64,000 nucleotides of DNA from Neurospora tetraspora (lineage: Eukaryota; Ascomycota; Sordariomycetes; Sordariales; Sordariaceae), in contig NW_026944386.1 in NCBI RefSeq assembly GCF_033439725.1, forward strand, positions 2,294,001 through 2,358,000, in the 5' to 3' direction. Both the position numbers and the translations under genes were made by a program. Below, piece by piece: positions 1 to 12,165 of the stretch (position 1 is the stretch's first letter; each line of letters starts with the position of its first letter). A model generated the notes under the pieces. The model was not told where the DNA came from, did no database searches, and saw only the letters and a list, made by a program, of their open reading frames with translations.

Positions 1-2534
1 CATCAACGAAGGTTCGCTTGAAGCGCTCAAGGTCCTTCTCGACACTGGACTTGTCGACATTCAGTCCTGGGATGATATCAATGAGCGGAACTGTCTTCAC
101 CAGGCGGCCATTTACGGCAACTCGTTTGTTCTCGAGTACGGTCTGTCGAAAGGGGTCGACGCAGAGAGGACAGATGCGTATGGACGTGTGCCTCTGCACT
201 ACGCTAGTACGCATGGACGTCTCGACATGGTTGATGCCTTGCTCAATGGTATGCTCACGCTCTCCCCAGCTAATTGTTTTGCTTTCCGGCCCATGACTGA
301 TTTCCATGTCTGTAGCTTCCCCCAAGACCATCAATCTTATCGACCACGACAACTTCACGCCCCTTATCCATTCCATCGTCCATAGCCATCTCGAGTGTGT
401 CGGTAGGTTACTCGAGAGGTCTGCTCGCATAGACCCGGTGTCTGATACCGACCACGTACCACTAAATCTCGCCTGTCAACATGGCTCAGTAGCCATCGTC
501 GAGCTACTCCTTAAGCATGGGGCCAAGATTCTTGCTGACGCCGAGGGTCTCTACCCTCAACACTTGGTCGCCAGATCAAGACAGACTCCGGAGATTCTCG
601 TACTGCTTAAGCAGTACGGAGCCGATCTTGATCAGATTGATAAGCTCTACGGCTGGACACCGTTGGTTCATGCAGCAAGTGAGGGTAATGTCCCGTGCCT
701 CCAGGCCTTGCTTGATATCGGCGCGGATCCCAACATTCTCGATGAGAAGGACCTCCCTGCAATGTACTATGCGGCTTGGGAAGGGCATCTTGAGTGTATG
801 AAGCTTCTCACACCGGCCAAAAAGGAGAAAGCGGCAAGCGAGCTCCCACCTATACATATTGGCGGAGCTTTGCCTCCCATGGCTAGCAGCACCGCGCCAA
901 TGCCCATGTTTCTCGACGCGATTGATCCCATTCCCGCGCTCGAGTTACCGCCCCCTATCATTCCCCTACGCCGGTACGGCCACAACTTCCTTGACACCAA
1001 AACAGTTGTGCAGATCAGCTTTGAGGAAGACAGCGAACAACCTCTCCTATTCTTCCAGGACGGGAAGTATCCCGCCGCCCGCCTTACCATCTCATCCAAA
1101 TCTTCGGACCTCATCCCCAATAATATCATTCTTCCCTTCCAGGAGGACACTAGGGTTGCGTCATTCCAGATCGACAACCTTGAGTCCTTCACTCTGGACT
1201 TTGAGGTATTCCCGACGTATGGCGCCAAGGTCATTGCAAAGACCGTTGCTCTACCAAATATTTTCCGTGCCTTGCTTAGCAGCTCGGGCAAGTGCTGCCT
1301 GCCGCTATTTGACCCCCGTCTGCGCGCCATCGGTCAGATCAGCTTCCATGTCCAGATCATCAAGCCCTTCAGTGGAACGCCGCTCGAAATCACGGACTTT
1401 GAGACGTACTGGAAGGCCACAAGCCAGTTCGACGCGAACACGAGCACCTTCGTTACCGGCTCCAGTCTATCAGGCGACTTTGTCCAGATCTACGTCCAGC
1501 ACACAAAGGACGGCGTTCCCGTGCTCTGGCCCAGATGGACCATCAACTGCGGCGGCATTGATGTCCCCGTGTCCAGACTCACCCTCGCTCAGTTCCAGAC
1601 CGTCACGGCAGCCGCCAGGAAGGGCATCAACCTCTCCGAGCTGTCCACTTACACCCTCGACCAAATAGCCGACGTCCACCGCATCCTCGCCACCGTGGGA
1701 ATAAACCTTCACGAGGCCCTCTTCCTGCTCCCCAAGGGCATGCACGTCAACATCCAGGTCTTGTACCCGACAGCCGACGAAGAAGCCGAAGCCAACAGCA
1801 GCACCGCAGCGGACGACGTCAACGAGTTCGCTGATGCGATCCTCGGCGTCGTCTTTGACCATGCGCGGGCGCAGAGGGCTGAGAGACCCGATAGCGTCCG
1901 GTCGGTGGTGTTTAGTTCGTATAATCCTACTTTGTGCACGGCGCTGAACTGGAAGCAACCGAATTTCCCGGTGTTCTTGTGTAATGATCTGGGAAGAGAG
2001 GATCGGAAGCAGCAGCAGCAGCAGCAGCAGCAGGGATCTTCTAACAAGGGTGATGGCGATGAGGATATGGGCGGGACTGCTACTACTGCTGGTGGACAGG
2101 AGCATGAGGCTCGTGAAGATGAAAGGACACTGCAGAGTGACGGGAGGAGGACAAGCTCGATCAAGGATGCGGTGAGGACGGCGACGAGTAATAACTTGAT
2201 GGGGTTGATTTGTTCATCGAGGTTGTTGGTAAGTTCTCTCTCTCTTTCCCCCACTCTTTCTGTCGTTCTTTTTCCCGCTAACGGTTATGCGTAACTACAG
2301 GACATGGTGCCGGCGCTGGTTGACGCTATCAAGTCTCACGGGTTGGCTCTGGTGGTGGACAAATCCGGTGAGCCTGAGGCGGCAAATAGCAAAGATGATG
2401 ATAAGCAGTTGGGGATTAGCGGCGCATTGGGAGGACTGGCTGGGGCGGATCCCTTTCCCAAGCTGCCCAAGGGGGTGGATGGGTTGCTCAAGAGTAATGG
2501 CGTGTTGAGGTTCAATGAGTATATTGATGTGTAA
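1..2534 (+). CDS. nuc-2: NUC-2/PHO81-type ankyrin phosphate regulator (5' partial)
   Basis: Three exons: 1-248 (frame from base 2), 316-2228 and 2301-2534. Introns 249-315 (GTATGC..TGTAG) and 2229-2300 (GTAAGT..CTACAG) restore one frame. The visible protein begins inside ankyrin repeats (motifs such as GRVPLHYASTHGRLDMVDAL, then several more to about base 830). A beta-rich middle follows, then a glycerophosphodiester phosphodiesterase-like C-terminal domain (TKDGVPVLWPRW near base 1510). An eight-Gln CAG tract lies at 2009-2032. In Neurospora and yeast this family (SPX-ankyrin-GDPD) inhibits the PHO80/PHO85-type cyclin-CDK when phosphate is low. The N-terminal SPX part would lie left of the window. 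The GDPD part lacks the usual acidic and His metal ligands, so a regulatory rather than enzymatic role is likely. The stop is TAA at 2532. Family assignment is confident; the symbol rests on recognising the architecture. Confidence 0.85.
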
Positions 2535-5500
2535 TTGCGGGTGAAAGGGTGGAAAGGAAGAGGGTTGGGTAATGCATATGCTTAGGGAGTTAGCTGGTAG
2601 ACAATTGTTGAAAATATTGATGACTGAAAAGTTTCATTTTTACAAGTATTTCTCGTTGTTGTTCTTCTCTCTTTACCTCCCTCTTCACTCTTCCTTTTAC
2701 TCCTCTTATCATTTTCTTTCCCCTCCGTGTCTCCTCACTTTCTCTTCAGTATCTCTTGATATATTTTTTTTCTTTCTCTATTACTTCTCTTCACTTCTTT
2801 CTCCACGTCATTTTAGCTCACAGGTTGAATATTCTTCCATCTTCCCTTCTCTCTCCTCAATCATCTCTATTTATTGGTTAATCCGACACCTACCAGTAAC
2901 CATCAAACGCCCACCCATGTCACTTCATTGTCGTGATGATCGAACCGGTGTAACAAGCAACATGTAATCTGCAACGTTATCTCCAAGACGGACAAATGCA
3001 TCAGGCACACACACAACTTCCGCTTCTCCTTCCAGAAACCACTTGTCATCAGCCCATCAGCCGTTCCTCGTGGCTTTCTCAGGGCAACCCATCACCGCAG
3101 GCAGCAAGTCAACCACTCAGCTCATGAGGCTGTGTAAAATAGTAAGCCAAACATTCCACCACTACATCCTCATTCTCATTCGACTGGAAGACGCGCAGCA
3201 TCATGTGTACACTAGCACAGTAGTTAGTGTACGCCACTGGCGTTCCGGGAGCCGAACGGACGGACGACAACATTTTTCCATGCGTAGATGCCATTGGATG
3301 ACAGTTGCTACGTTCGTACTTGTGAATGATACGAATGATACGACACGATACGGTCGTCGATCTTTTTTGGTCATGAACTTTTGATCGTTCTGATCGCTTT
3401 TCACTTTTGTTGACGGTTGACGGTTGAGCCTAACTCATAACGTGACGTTTTGTTATGTGGGATATTTTTATCTTTTACCGCAGTAGGCAATAAAGCGAAG
3501 TGCGTACTCGCCACTCATGTGCATATCATCAAGCTTATCGGATTAGATGTTGGTTGGTTGAGACAGATGAGAATTATGTTCAATGAGAATTGCTGGATGG
3601 ATGATGGATGCAGGTACAGACTGTACGGGAACTTCAGTTTCCGAACATGTTGCTCAAGTTCAAGTGCAAGTGTAGACGGACACTGCCTCTTTTGTATAGA
3701 AGTACGTTTGTTTTTGTAGTAGGTATTACAATCACATGTCGTTGACGATCCCAAGGATCGATCTCTCCAGTGGGAAAGTGTAAAAACATGGATGGGCATG
3801 CAGTGGTTTGAAGCTATCTCCAACCAAGGTCGAATTCGCAGCTGTCACCGGCCCGCCAAATCCACGACAGCGAAAAACCAGTTTCCGGCCATCCGCTGGC
3901 TCGGGACTCTGCCAAGACCGGGGAATCCTGCACTATTTGTGAGGCTGGCGGCTTGGAATTAAAATTGAATAGGGAAAAACGCGAACACCACAACCCCGGT
4001 TTTGGGATCGATGGAGATGTCTAATTTCCCTTTTTCCCCCTCGTCGCCCTACATGCCAATGTTTTTCCTGGTCAGGCGGACAAAAGCGGACGATCTAGAA
4101 AAGTTTTGGCGTTGGCGTTGTTCGACTTCGGGGGTCGCCGTTGGTAACTAATTGTTATGCCTTATAACGCTAACTAAGACTTATTGTGAAGGATTTAAGG
4201 ACTACGGGGTAAAAGTGAAGTGAAGTGGAAGGAAAGGTGCGGAAAGGAGAAGGTTCAAGAGCGGAAACTACAAGTACGTAGGAACCAGGAAAAGAAAGCC
4301 GTCAAACCGTGAGAATGGGGGAATTGCGATCGATGCTGGGATTTCTAGGCAACCTGAAAAAAAACTTGTAACAGAAGGTGGAAAACTGGAAGGGAAATGA
4401 CGTTGACGTAGGTGAGAGCCTGAAAGGTATAATAAGTGGTCATATAGACCCGTGAACCTTTTGTCAGGTTGTGTCAATTGCGACTTTGCGATTCTGCGCT
4501 CTGCCGTGTTGGAGTTTTCGGTTGGAGGCTTGGGAATCCTCTTTTTTTCCTCGTATTGGCGGGCAGGCGGGGTATGTAGGATTGAAGGTTTCCAGTGGGC
4601 TAGCGTACGATCACAGGCCATCGCGATTGCCAGAAGCGCTGAAATGGGACTGGAATGCAGCAGGTCCACCACCTCGCTCCTTCGCAAGTGTTTGGAAGAC
4701 GGGCTTTGTTTCGTTGATGGCATCCACAGAAGCATCCACGCCTTGTGGAGCCGCGGTTCTCTCGTGCTCTTTACGGGGTCGGGTACCTAGGCTGTCTTCC
4801 TGTTTTATCCCCTCTCGCTTCTCTTCAGAATACGAAATCATATCCAGCTCACGTCATTGACCCGTGTTCTGGGCCTTTTTGAAACTTTGTTTTGGATCGT
4901 AGGGTGTTGGGTATTTCCAGATTTCCAGGACCTTGGGATATCTCCGAGTTTTGGGAGCACAAGTAATTTCCATAGTGAGGTGCAATCGCAATCACAAAAA
5001 CAGTACATACACCATCACTGTTTTTTGGTGAGCCCGTATGTAGTCTTTTTTTGGCACCACCTGGCACGCACTGCACCCTGCACCGCAAACCGTTCTGCCA
5101 CCACTGCGTTCCTGCAAGCGAGCGGTCTGGCTTTCTTCTCATTTGAGCCTGTTTTGTGGCACCCACCGATCGACACTCCAGTGATACTCGCCCGCCCCAC
5201 CCAAGAAGCGCACAGTCCGTTCAGAGACTCTTCGAACCCGTTCATCCCAACTTCACCCAGACACCACAGACGTCAGTTCACCTTGTCCAGTACGGGCACA
5301 GACACCGGCTGTCATCTCAACTCTTTCACTTCCATTTCCTTGACTATCACCTGAAGTGGCATCTGGAAACATACCTCTATACTACATAGACGGAGGATAT
5401 CAAACTCCAATCGGAGAACATCCAACGTTTATCCGGGTGACTTTGACCGTCGTACCGCCTCTTTTGGATTTCGCAGTGACAGAAGCTGCCCTGGAGCACC

Positions 5501-6178
5501 GCCCTCCGAGGTACCTACTCGTGCTACACCCGGAAGCACCACGGAACCGGCTTACACACAGGCAACGGACCATCGTGTTTGGCTTAGCTCATCCACCAAG
5601 ACACACACCATTGGAACACCAACTTGCAGCCCAAGACTCAAAAGGCAACGGTCCAAAATCTCGCCAAAGCCCGCCCCCCCTGTCCATCGCTTAAGTCGAT
5701 TCCATTTCATCCGATCAAGCAAGACTCTTGGTCACCCGCTCTACCGCTGTTGCCGACTTTTTCTCTCCAACACCATCCTCAACACCACCACTACCTCTGT
5801 CCGTCCGATACACGACAGCCCGGGTCTCAATCACAACCGCGCAACCCGCCCTGCGCTTCAAGAAGCTGTCTTTGCTTTTCAGCTTTCTCAGCCTGTCCTT
5901 TGCCGCCCAATAGCTGATCGCCCGGGGCCCTCTGCGTTTGCCCCTGCGTCTGCGACTCAACGCCCAGAACTTGTCCGCCAGCCGAGCAGCCGCTAGTTTT
6001 AGGTGACTGCCTGTGATCCGCATCGCGCTATCTCCAGCCAGAGAGCGGTCTTTGTTCCATCTCGCGCCTCAACTCCTCAAACAACTCCCCATCAAAGTCC
6101 AAGAGACCCTCTCGCAAACCGCGCGCGACCGATTGCTTTTTTAACTGCGCGCTGGACTAGGGTTCAGCCCATCAAAAG
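2535..6178. other. long intergenic region and 5' leader
   Basis: No convincing gene between nuc-2 and the membrane protein. The ORFs here are short, lack splice-linked partners and show no domain. Base composition varies, with a pyrimidine-rich stretch at about 2650-2870. The last kilobase, rich in CA and CC, probably holds the promoter and long 5' leader of the downstream gene, whose leader intron begins at 6179. Confidence 0.5.
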
Positions 6179-6408
6179 GTACGTTTGCTGGGCACTAGCC
6201 GTGGTTTCCACTGTCAGGTCAATCCATATTTCTCACATCAACAATGCTCAACTGTTTGCGCTTGGCTTTCAATTATCTCGGAGTCTTCGGGGCCTTGATG
6301 ACTTCTCCTTTTCTCTTTCCCTTTTGACCTTTCGTCAAATGCACTTTCTCATACTTGCCAATGAGCATTTTGAAGAGTCCATATCGCTAACATGACACCC
6401 CGGATCAG
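6179..6408 (+). other. 5' leader intron of the mucin-like gene
   Basis: Donor AAG|GTACGT at 6179 and acceptor CAG at 6406-6408, with a perfect GCTAAC branch site about 18 bases before the acceptor. The ATG at 6392 lies between branch site and acceptor, so it would be removed by splicing. This is why the start at 6446 is preferred for the following gene. Confidence 0.65.
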
Positions 6409-6445
6409 AAGGGACTTCCCACGGTTGGAACGCCAGGTTTTCAAC

Positions 6446-7744
6446 ATGTCCACCAACAACACAAGTACGGGCGTCTCAAGTCCGGAGGCAACAACAGCCC
6501 CTGGGGCTCCTGCTGACCCGAATACAGCAACGGTCAACGAGCCTACCACGGCCGGGCCGACCACTATAATCAGCAGCACTTCAGTGCCTTCAGTGCAGCC
6601 TCCTGTTAGTACGACTTCCTCGGCTTTGCCGACTACTCCTTCCTCATCCTCGTCTATACCACAACCGCCACCGCCATCATCGACGCCCCCTACCTCGACG
6701 ACGCAACAGCAGCCGCCACCACCAAGTTCTACCACAGCTGTGCCACCGTCAACAACATCGACACCGCCTACCACTACGCAGCAGCCGAGCACGAGAACCT
6801 TTACCAGCGTTCAAATCATCACGACTGAAGGGGAAACACGAACCAAGATTACGCAGATCATTACTACCGAGACAGTAGTACCCTCCGCGGAGCCTACTAC
6901 CTCCGGTCCTTCTACTACCACAGCGGCCGGTGCCATTGATCCTACCAAGGGCGCTTCCTCTGGCGGTGGTGGATTGGGCAGCGGTGGGAAGATTGCCATT
7001 GCGGTAGTGGTGCCCATTGTTGCCGTTGCCCTATTGGTATTGGCGGGTATCTTCCTCTGGAGAAAGCGGAAGCAAAGGAGGGATGCCGAGGAACAGAGGC
7101 GAAGGGAGGTGGAGGACTATGGCTACAACCCCAATGTCGACCCTACGATACCTGCCGTTGCCGGCGGTGGTGCTGCTGGAGCGTACGAGATGAGGGAGGA
7201 TGGAACGTCCGGGTATAGGGGCTGGGGCTCTACGACTCTCGCGAGTTCGGCTGGGAGGAAGGCTTCAACGACCATTTCAGGCGGCATGCCTGGCGTTGCC
7301 TATTCCGACGCCACATCGCCGACCCGGGGAACTGTATCCGACGCACGATCTGGCGAGCCGTTGATTGAACCACCTTCGCCCGAAGGCGAGATTCTGGGAG
7401 TAATGGGACCCTCAGCCGGTGACAACCAAGACGCCAATGTTCACCGAGGTCCCTCAAACGCCTCGTCTCATTATAGCACAGCTGCCCGCTCTGACGAGTC
7501 CGGCGAAGCCCCTATCGGAGTTGCCTATGGAGGAAGACACAGTTACTACGGTGAGCCGCAGTACGGTACCGCCAACGCATACAACGGCGCCGAGGGTGCC
7601 TATAACGGACCAGTTGCCCCGAACAACTTTGCTCCTCCCCCAGGACCTCCGGTCATTCGAGATGTCGTGGCGAGGAGGAACACTCGCATCGAGAATTCCG
7701 CTCACTACCCTCAGCAGACGGCAGGCATCTCGCAGAACTTTTAA
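6446..7744 (+). CDS. Ser/Thr/Pro-rich single-pass membrane protein (mucin or Mid2-like)
   Basis: A 432-aa product from the ATG at 6446 (MSTNNTSTGV). The reading frame also extends upstream to an ATG at 6392, but that codon is inside a likely leader intron. Residues 1-175 are dominated by Thr, Ser and Pro, which suggests O-mannosylation. A Gly-rich hinge follows, then one transmembrane helix at about 183-205 (IAIAVVVPIVAVALLVLAGI), a basic stop-transfer (WRKRKQRR) and a cytosolic tail of about 220 residues rich in Gly, Tyr and Pro. This layout matches fungal plasma-membrane stress sensors of the Mid2/WSC type, but no WSC Cys domain and no cleaved signal peptide are visible. The helix could act as a signal-anchor. 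Function beyond membrane sensor-like protein is inference. Confidence 0.75.
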   Translation: MSTNNTSTGVSSPEATTAPGAPADPNTATVNEPTTAGPTTIISSTSVPSVQPPVSTTSSALPTTPSSSSSIPQPPPPSSTPPTSTTQQQPPPPSSTTAVPPSTTSTPPTTTQQPSTRTFTSVQIITTEGETRTKITQIITTETVVPSAEPTTSGPSTTTAAGAIDPTKGASSGGGGLGSGGKIAIAVVVPIVAVALLVLAGIFLWRKRKQRRDAEEQRRREVEDYGYNPNVDPTIPAVAGGGAAGAYEMREDGTSGYRGWGSTTLASSAGRKASTTISGGMPGVAYSDATSPTRGTVSDARSGEPLIEPPSPEGEILGVMGPSAGDNQDANVHRGPSNASSHYSTAARSDESGEAPIGVAYGGRHSYYGEPQYGTANAYNGAEGAYNGPVAPNNFAPPPGPPVIRDVVARRNTRIENSAHYPQQTAGISQNF

Positions 7745-10259
7745 AGGAGAAGAACTAGTTGTTGACGGTCGTCGTTGGTTATCTCTTTTTTGACCGCTAT
7801 ATATCATGGTCCACACGTCGTTTTTTTCCGCACACAGGATACCCATTTTCATTGTTCGAGCTGCGCGTTCTTTGTTTTTCGCTCGGCAGGGACGTTCGCT
7901 GGTGCTTTTTGGTTACCCATATACGCCTTTGCTTTTGGCGATAGCCGCGTCAGTGGAGGGGGTCTTTGGTTGCAGTTTCGTGGTTTCTGGTCCTCCCACC
8001 ATTCTCCTATTCTAGTCAAACGCCAACGGCAGGAGGTGGTGGTTCTGATCTCAGATACGACAACGCGTAATCAGAAAGAAAAGCGGCTGCTTTTATCAGT
8101 ACACGGTACATTCACACATTCGCTGCACATATCTTTAGAATCGGAAGGCTGTGGCTTGGGCAAGAGTTGAGAAGAGTCCCAAGGAGAAGAGGAAACAACC
8201 TAAGCGCTCACGGGCGCTCTAGGGTTCAGGAAGCATGGGGGAAAGGGAGGAAGGGAGAAAGGAAGCGAATGAAAGGGCCACGAATGAATTCCAAGCTGCG
8301 TCGCATCGGGTGATGTTAATGAGGCGCAAGGCGCTTGGTGATTCATTGGAAGTAACGGTCCTTTTATAGTGGGAATAATGCTACGTTTTGCTTAGCTTAA
8401 GGGGAGGAGGGGTCAGTTGGGAATGGGTTCACGTGTCTAACTAAGGTGTGGTGGATATCTGTCTGTTTTTGTTTAAGGATGGGATGGAGGGAGAGATGGG
8501 GGGAGGTTTGGTTTGCTAGCTGGGTGAAGAGAAAGGAGGGACGGAAGATGATGTGAAAAGAGTCTATCCTTAACATAGCTCCCGCATATCTCCCAGCTAC
8601 CACTCTGGTTATCTACTACTACTTATGATAATGCTATAATGCAGTTACATATCCGTATAATTTAGCTCAATTACCTTCTATCCGGTCACAGATGCATGGA
8701 TCCTCTCAACCATATATGAAACATTCATGTAGTTAGATCCGACAACCTTGACCACTTATACCTTGATACATGCAAGAGGGCATAAATTCTCAATTGACGT
8801 GGTGGCTCAAATGCCGTCATAGCAATTTCCACTCCCGTCGCCTTTCGCAAATCCGTTTTCTAACCACGTGAGTGAGCATTCTATATCCATCCTTCTCTCT
8901 CCCTAGGCTCACTAGGTTCTCATACCCCCCCTGAGATAGACGAACGTGAGAATGAGGCTGAGCAGCTCACCCCCCGGTCCCCGGTCCCTGCCGCGGTTGA
9001 CGACCGACCCGTCGTCAACCCCCTATTTCTTCCCGAAGGAAACCGAAGAAAACACACAACAATGGCCATTATGAGATTTAGGGCTGGTCGGTCGGTCATA
9101 TGACCTATCTCCCTGTCTCACGGGGATAGGGACATGGGGAACTCGCTCGCTCGCTTTAAGTACCGCGGGATACGCGTAGGCTGAGCTGACGACGGGTATC
9201 CGCTTAACCAACTAACTCACTTCATTCAGGTTTTTCAGTTAGCTAGCCACTTCATCATGTCCGTATCCGCTGCTCATAGGAAATACATGAACATGGTTGT
9301 GCCAGGTCAGATTGTAGTCCAAGAGTGAGTGTTTTATTCAAGATTCGGCGTTAGTGGTTGGTTGGATGGGAGAAGAACGTTTTAGGATAGTTAGTGTATC
9401 ACCAACCTCGTTAAATAGAGACAAACTCTATAACATTTGTCTGAGAAGAGGAGGAGCTAGGTGGAGAGGTGCCAAATCAAACCAATGCGCTATACCTCAA
9501 GTTGTAGGACTGTTGATATTGGAAGAGACAGTGAGAAACTTGGCGTTGAAGAATTAGGTTGGCTAGTAAAACGGAAGAGAGAGAAGTGAAGAGAGAAGTG
9601 AAGAGAGAAGTGAAGACATGAGTGAGAAGAGGAGTGAAAAGAGGAGTAAAGAGAGGTTAAAATGGAGCTACAATGCAAGCGATAGGTAAATATACCGGCC
9701 GTGAATTCAATGGCAAAGTTCCGAGAGGACATGCATTCTTGAAGAGCCCAAATATCCAGTTGCCCTAGAGAGCGGTGTACGAGTGAGCCCTGATGAACAG
9801 GAACGCACAGGAGACGGGATGTGGCTTGAATGTATTTTGTCAACTTCAAAAAAGATAGTGCATAGCGACTGAGCAGTAAGGGTATTTGAACAAATTCGCT
9901 TGTTTATATAAAATCCGTAAAAATAATGGGGGTATTTTTTTTCATAACAATCTCACTGTATCCCACCCCATCCACTTTCATCCTTGAACACCCGTGATCC
10001 TTCGTGATCGCGCCCGAACTGACTAAATGCAGACCGGAAGAACTCGCTATGTAACAATGATGGTGAGCCCCCCAAAGCACCTCCAGAAGCGACCGATCAA
10101 CTCCCATCAGTCCTTGATGATATGTATGAGGAAAAATGTAATCATGAACACCCAATAAAACAAAATTCCCAAGCCAAGGTGCCTGGACGCCAATATATAG
10201 AAGGCAATAGAGCAAGTAGCCAGAATGAGAAAGGGGATGCAATGGAGTAGAAAGACCTC
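7745..10259. other. intergenic region with purine microsatellite
   Basis: No gene recognised across 2.5 kb. It separates the convergent 3' ends of the mucin-like gene and the phosphatase gene. Open frames are short and domain-free. A GA-rich tandem tract lies at about 9570-9660. The length is large for a convergent 3' junction, so a non-coding transcript cannot be excluded. Confidence 0.45.
9570..9660. repeat. GA-rich tandem microsatellite
   Basis: Imperfect repeats of an about 12-base unit (GAGAGAAGTGAA) occur three to four times, then decay into related GAGTGAGAAGAG units. It is non-coding on both strands and consistent with replication slippage. Confidence 0.7.
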
Positions 10260-12165
10260 CTAGTACACACTCCCTCGGATGCTTCTGTCTTCCTTCTCCG
10301 CATCTGCCAGGTTCTCTAGACTCCGCTTCTTCGTGATCGACTCCGGAAGGTTCTCTAGGCTCCGCTTCTTCGTTATTGACTCGGTAAGCCTCGCGCCCTC
10401 TTCCTGTTCCTGGCAGCTGTTTTCTTCGTCTTCTTCGCAGTCGGGCTCATGCTCCCCATCGGCTTCATCCTCGCCATCACTACTGGGAGGATGGTCACCT
10501 AAACGGTTGGCTTTGGCGCCGCGCCCCATTTGGCTCTGGTCCCGGCTAGGATGGCGGTGTGGTACCGGACGGACAGCATGGGGGGTGAGTCCGCCGCTCG
10601 GGGTTTTGGCCTTGACGTTCTTATGCCGCTCATCTTCTGACAATTCGGTTTCGCTGCTGCTATGCCCACTGTAGGTGCCCCCACCATCACGACCGATATG
10701 AAGGCTATGGCTATGGCTATGGGGACGGGGCGGCACGCTGGGGCTCTTGAGATGGCTTCGTAGGCGGTCCTCGATCGATATAAAGGATGGTGTGCCGTCT
10801 GGACTGGAGACTACCTCTTCGCGCGCCTTGGTTATGTCGATGACCGGACCAGCGTGTGCCACCTCTGGCGACAGCGTGACCCCGCTGCTGCTCGACTGAA
10901 TGCGCTTGGCCGTCGGTCTCCGGCTCGCAATCGTCGGCCCATTAGGCAGTGCGGTACCGTTGAAAGAGGCGTTGGCGACTCCTTGAGCCTTGCCAGTAGT
11001 AGGGCCGGCCCCATCTGTAAGCGCGATGCTGCTGCTACCAACACTTGGGGTATCGACGTCTGTCGAATTACCACTCGTACTATCGGTAACAGTCATATCG
11101 GTGGAGGTAACGTGGCTCGAGATCATGTGGTCGGTCTTGACGAGATCGGCGAGCGTCGAACGAATCTTGAAGTTCTTGTCGTGGTTGCAGCCGTTCGGAC
11201 AACCTCCCCACCGGCGTCGCATCTCGACACGCGGTGCGCTGGGGTCGGAGGGCGTGCGTGGGGTGGCAAAAGGGGCTGAGTCTAGCTTGAAGTTTCCTCC
11301 GGTCAAGCGCGCCTGTTGTGCAGCCCGCTCCTTCTTCAGCTCCGACCACGTTCGTAACTTGGTTTCCAGTATGTATTTGCCACTGTCGCTCTTGCGCATT
11401 ATGAGAAACTCGCAGTGATTAACGTTTCGAAGATCCTCGAAGTACTCGACACTAAAGTGGTACCACTTCATAAGGAAGACTCGAGACATAAGACCGTGTG
11501 TAACTGAAACAAAGTTAGTTAGCATTCCGTCCAGTCTTTTATTCTGCAGTCCCATCTCGAGGGAGTTGACGCACCTAGAACGCAAACGCTGGCGAAGTCG
11601 TCATCGTTGAACTGGCGCCAGAGACTCTCGTTAAAGCCGCTGACTCGGTCGTATGCATCTGCGGCGCTCTCCCCATTAGGGATCCGGTAGAAGAAGTGAC
11701 CATAGTCAGCACGCTCCTGCCACATGCGTTCCATCTCTGCGCTGCATGGCTGAAAGTTTCCAAAGTCTTGCTCTCGTAGGCGGGGCTCTTCGTAGACTTT
11801 GATATGGTTTCGCTTGAAGGGGCTGGGTTCCGGGTCGTCGCTGGTCAAAGTGGCCAAGATGCCTTCTGTGGTCTCGCGTGTGCGGCGGTAGGGGCTGGTG
11901 AAGAACTGAACGGTGTCGTCAGCGCGCAACAGCTTGCGCAGCCGGCGGCCGGCATCGTATGCTTGTTGCCATCCTTCGTCTGTGAGCTTTACGCGGTGGT
12001 CGGGAATCGTTTGGTGGATATCGCGGTTCTCTGTTGATCATCATGTTAGTGTTAGCCGCGAGGAGGGATACAAGACCGAGAGGATGGCCTCGAAGTCGTG
12101 GGTGACGTACTGTTGCCCTCCGACTGGGCGTGTCTGATCAAGATGATGAGTCTAGGCTTCCCCAT
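10260..12165 (-). CDS. histidine phosphatase superfamily protein, DET1-like
   Basis: Exons on the minus strand: 12165-12111, 12030-11575 and 11503-10260, giving 584 aa. All three junctions have GT donors, CTAAC branch sites and AG acceptors, and keep frame. The start MGKPRLIILIRHAQSEGN carries the RHAQ phosphohistidine motif at residues 11-14. FFTSPYRRTRET and EPRLREQDFGNFQ follow, and the second catalytic His lies in VTHGLMSRVFLMKW, right after intron 2. This matches yeast Det1-type acid phosphatases of the phosphoglycerate mutase fold. The C-terminal half, from about residue 290, is Ser/Asp/Glu-rich and probably disordered. Near the end, the 13-residue unit starting SITKKRSLENL is duplicated in tandem (bases about 10305-10385). 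The substrate is unknown; cytosolic location is inferred from the lack of a signal peptide. Confidence 0.88.

Noticed and set aside
859-1668. A 269-codon plus frame inside nuc-2
   Set aside because: A shadow in another frame of a well-supported exon; Ser/Arg/Pro-rich with no domain.
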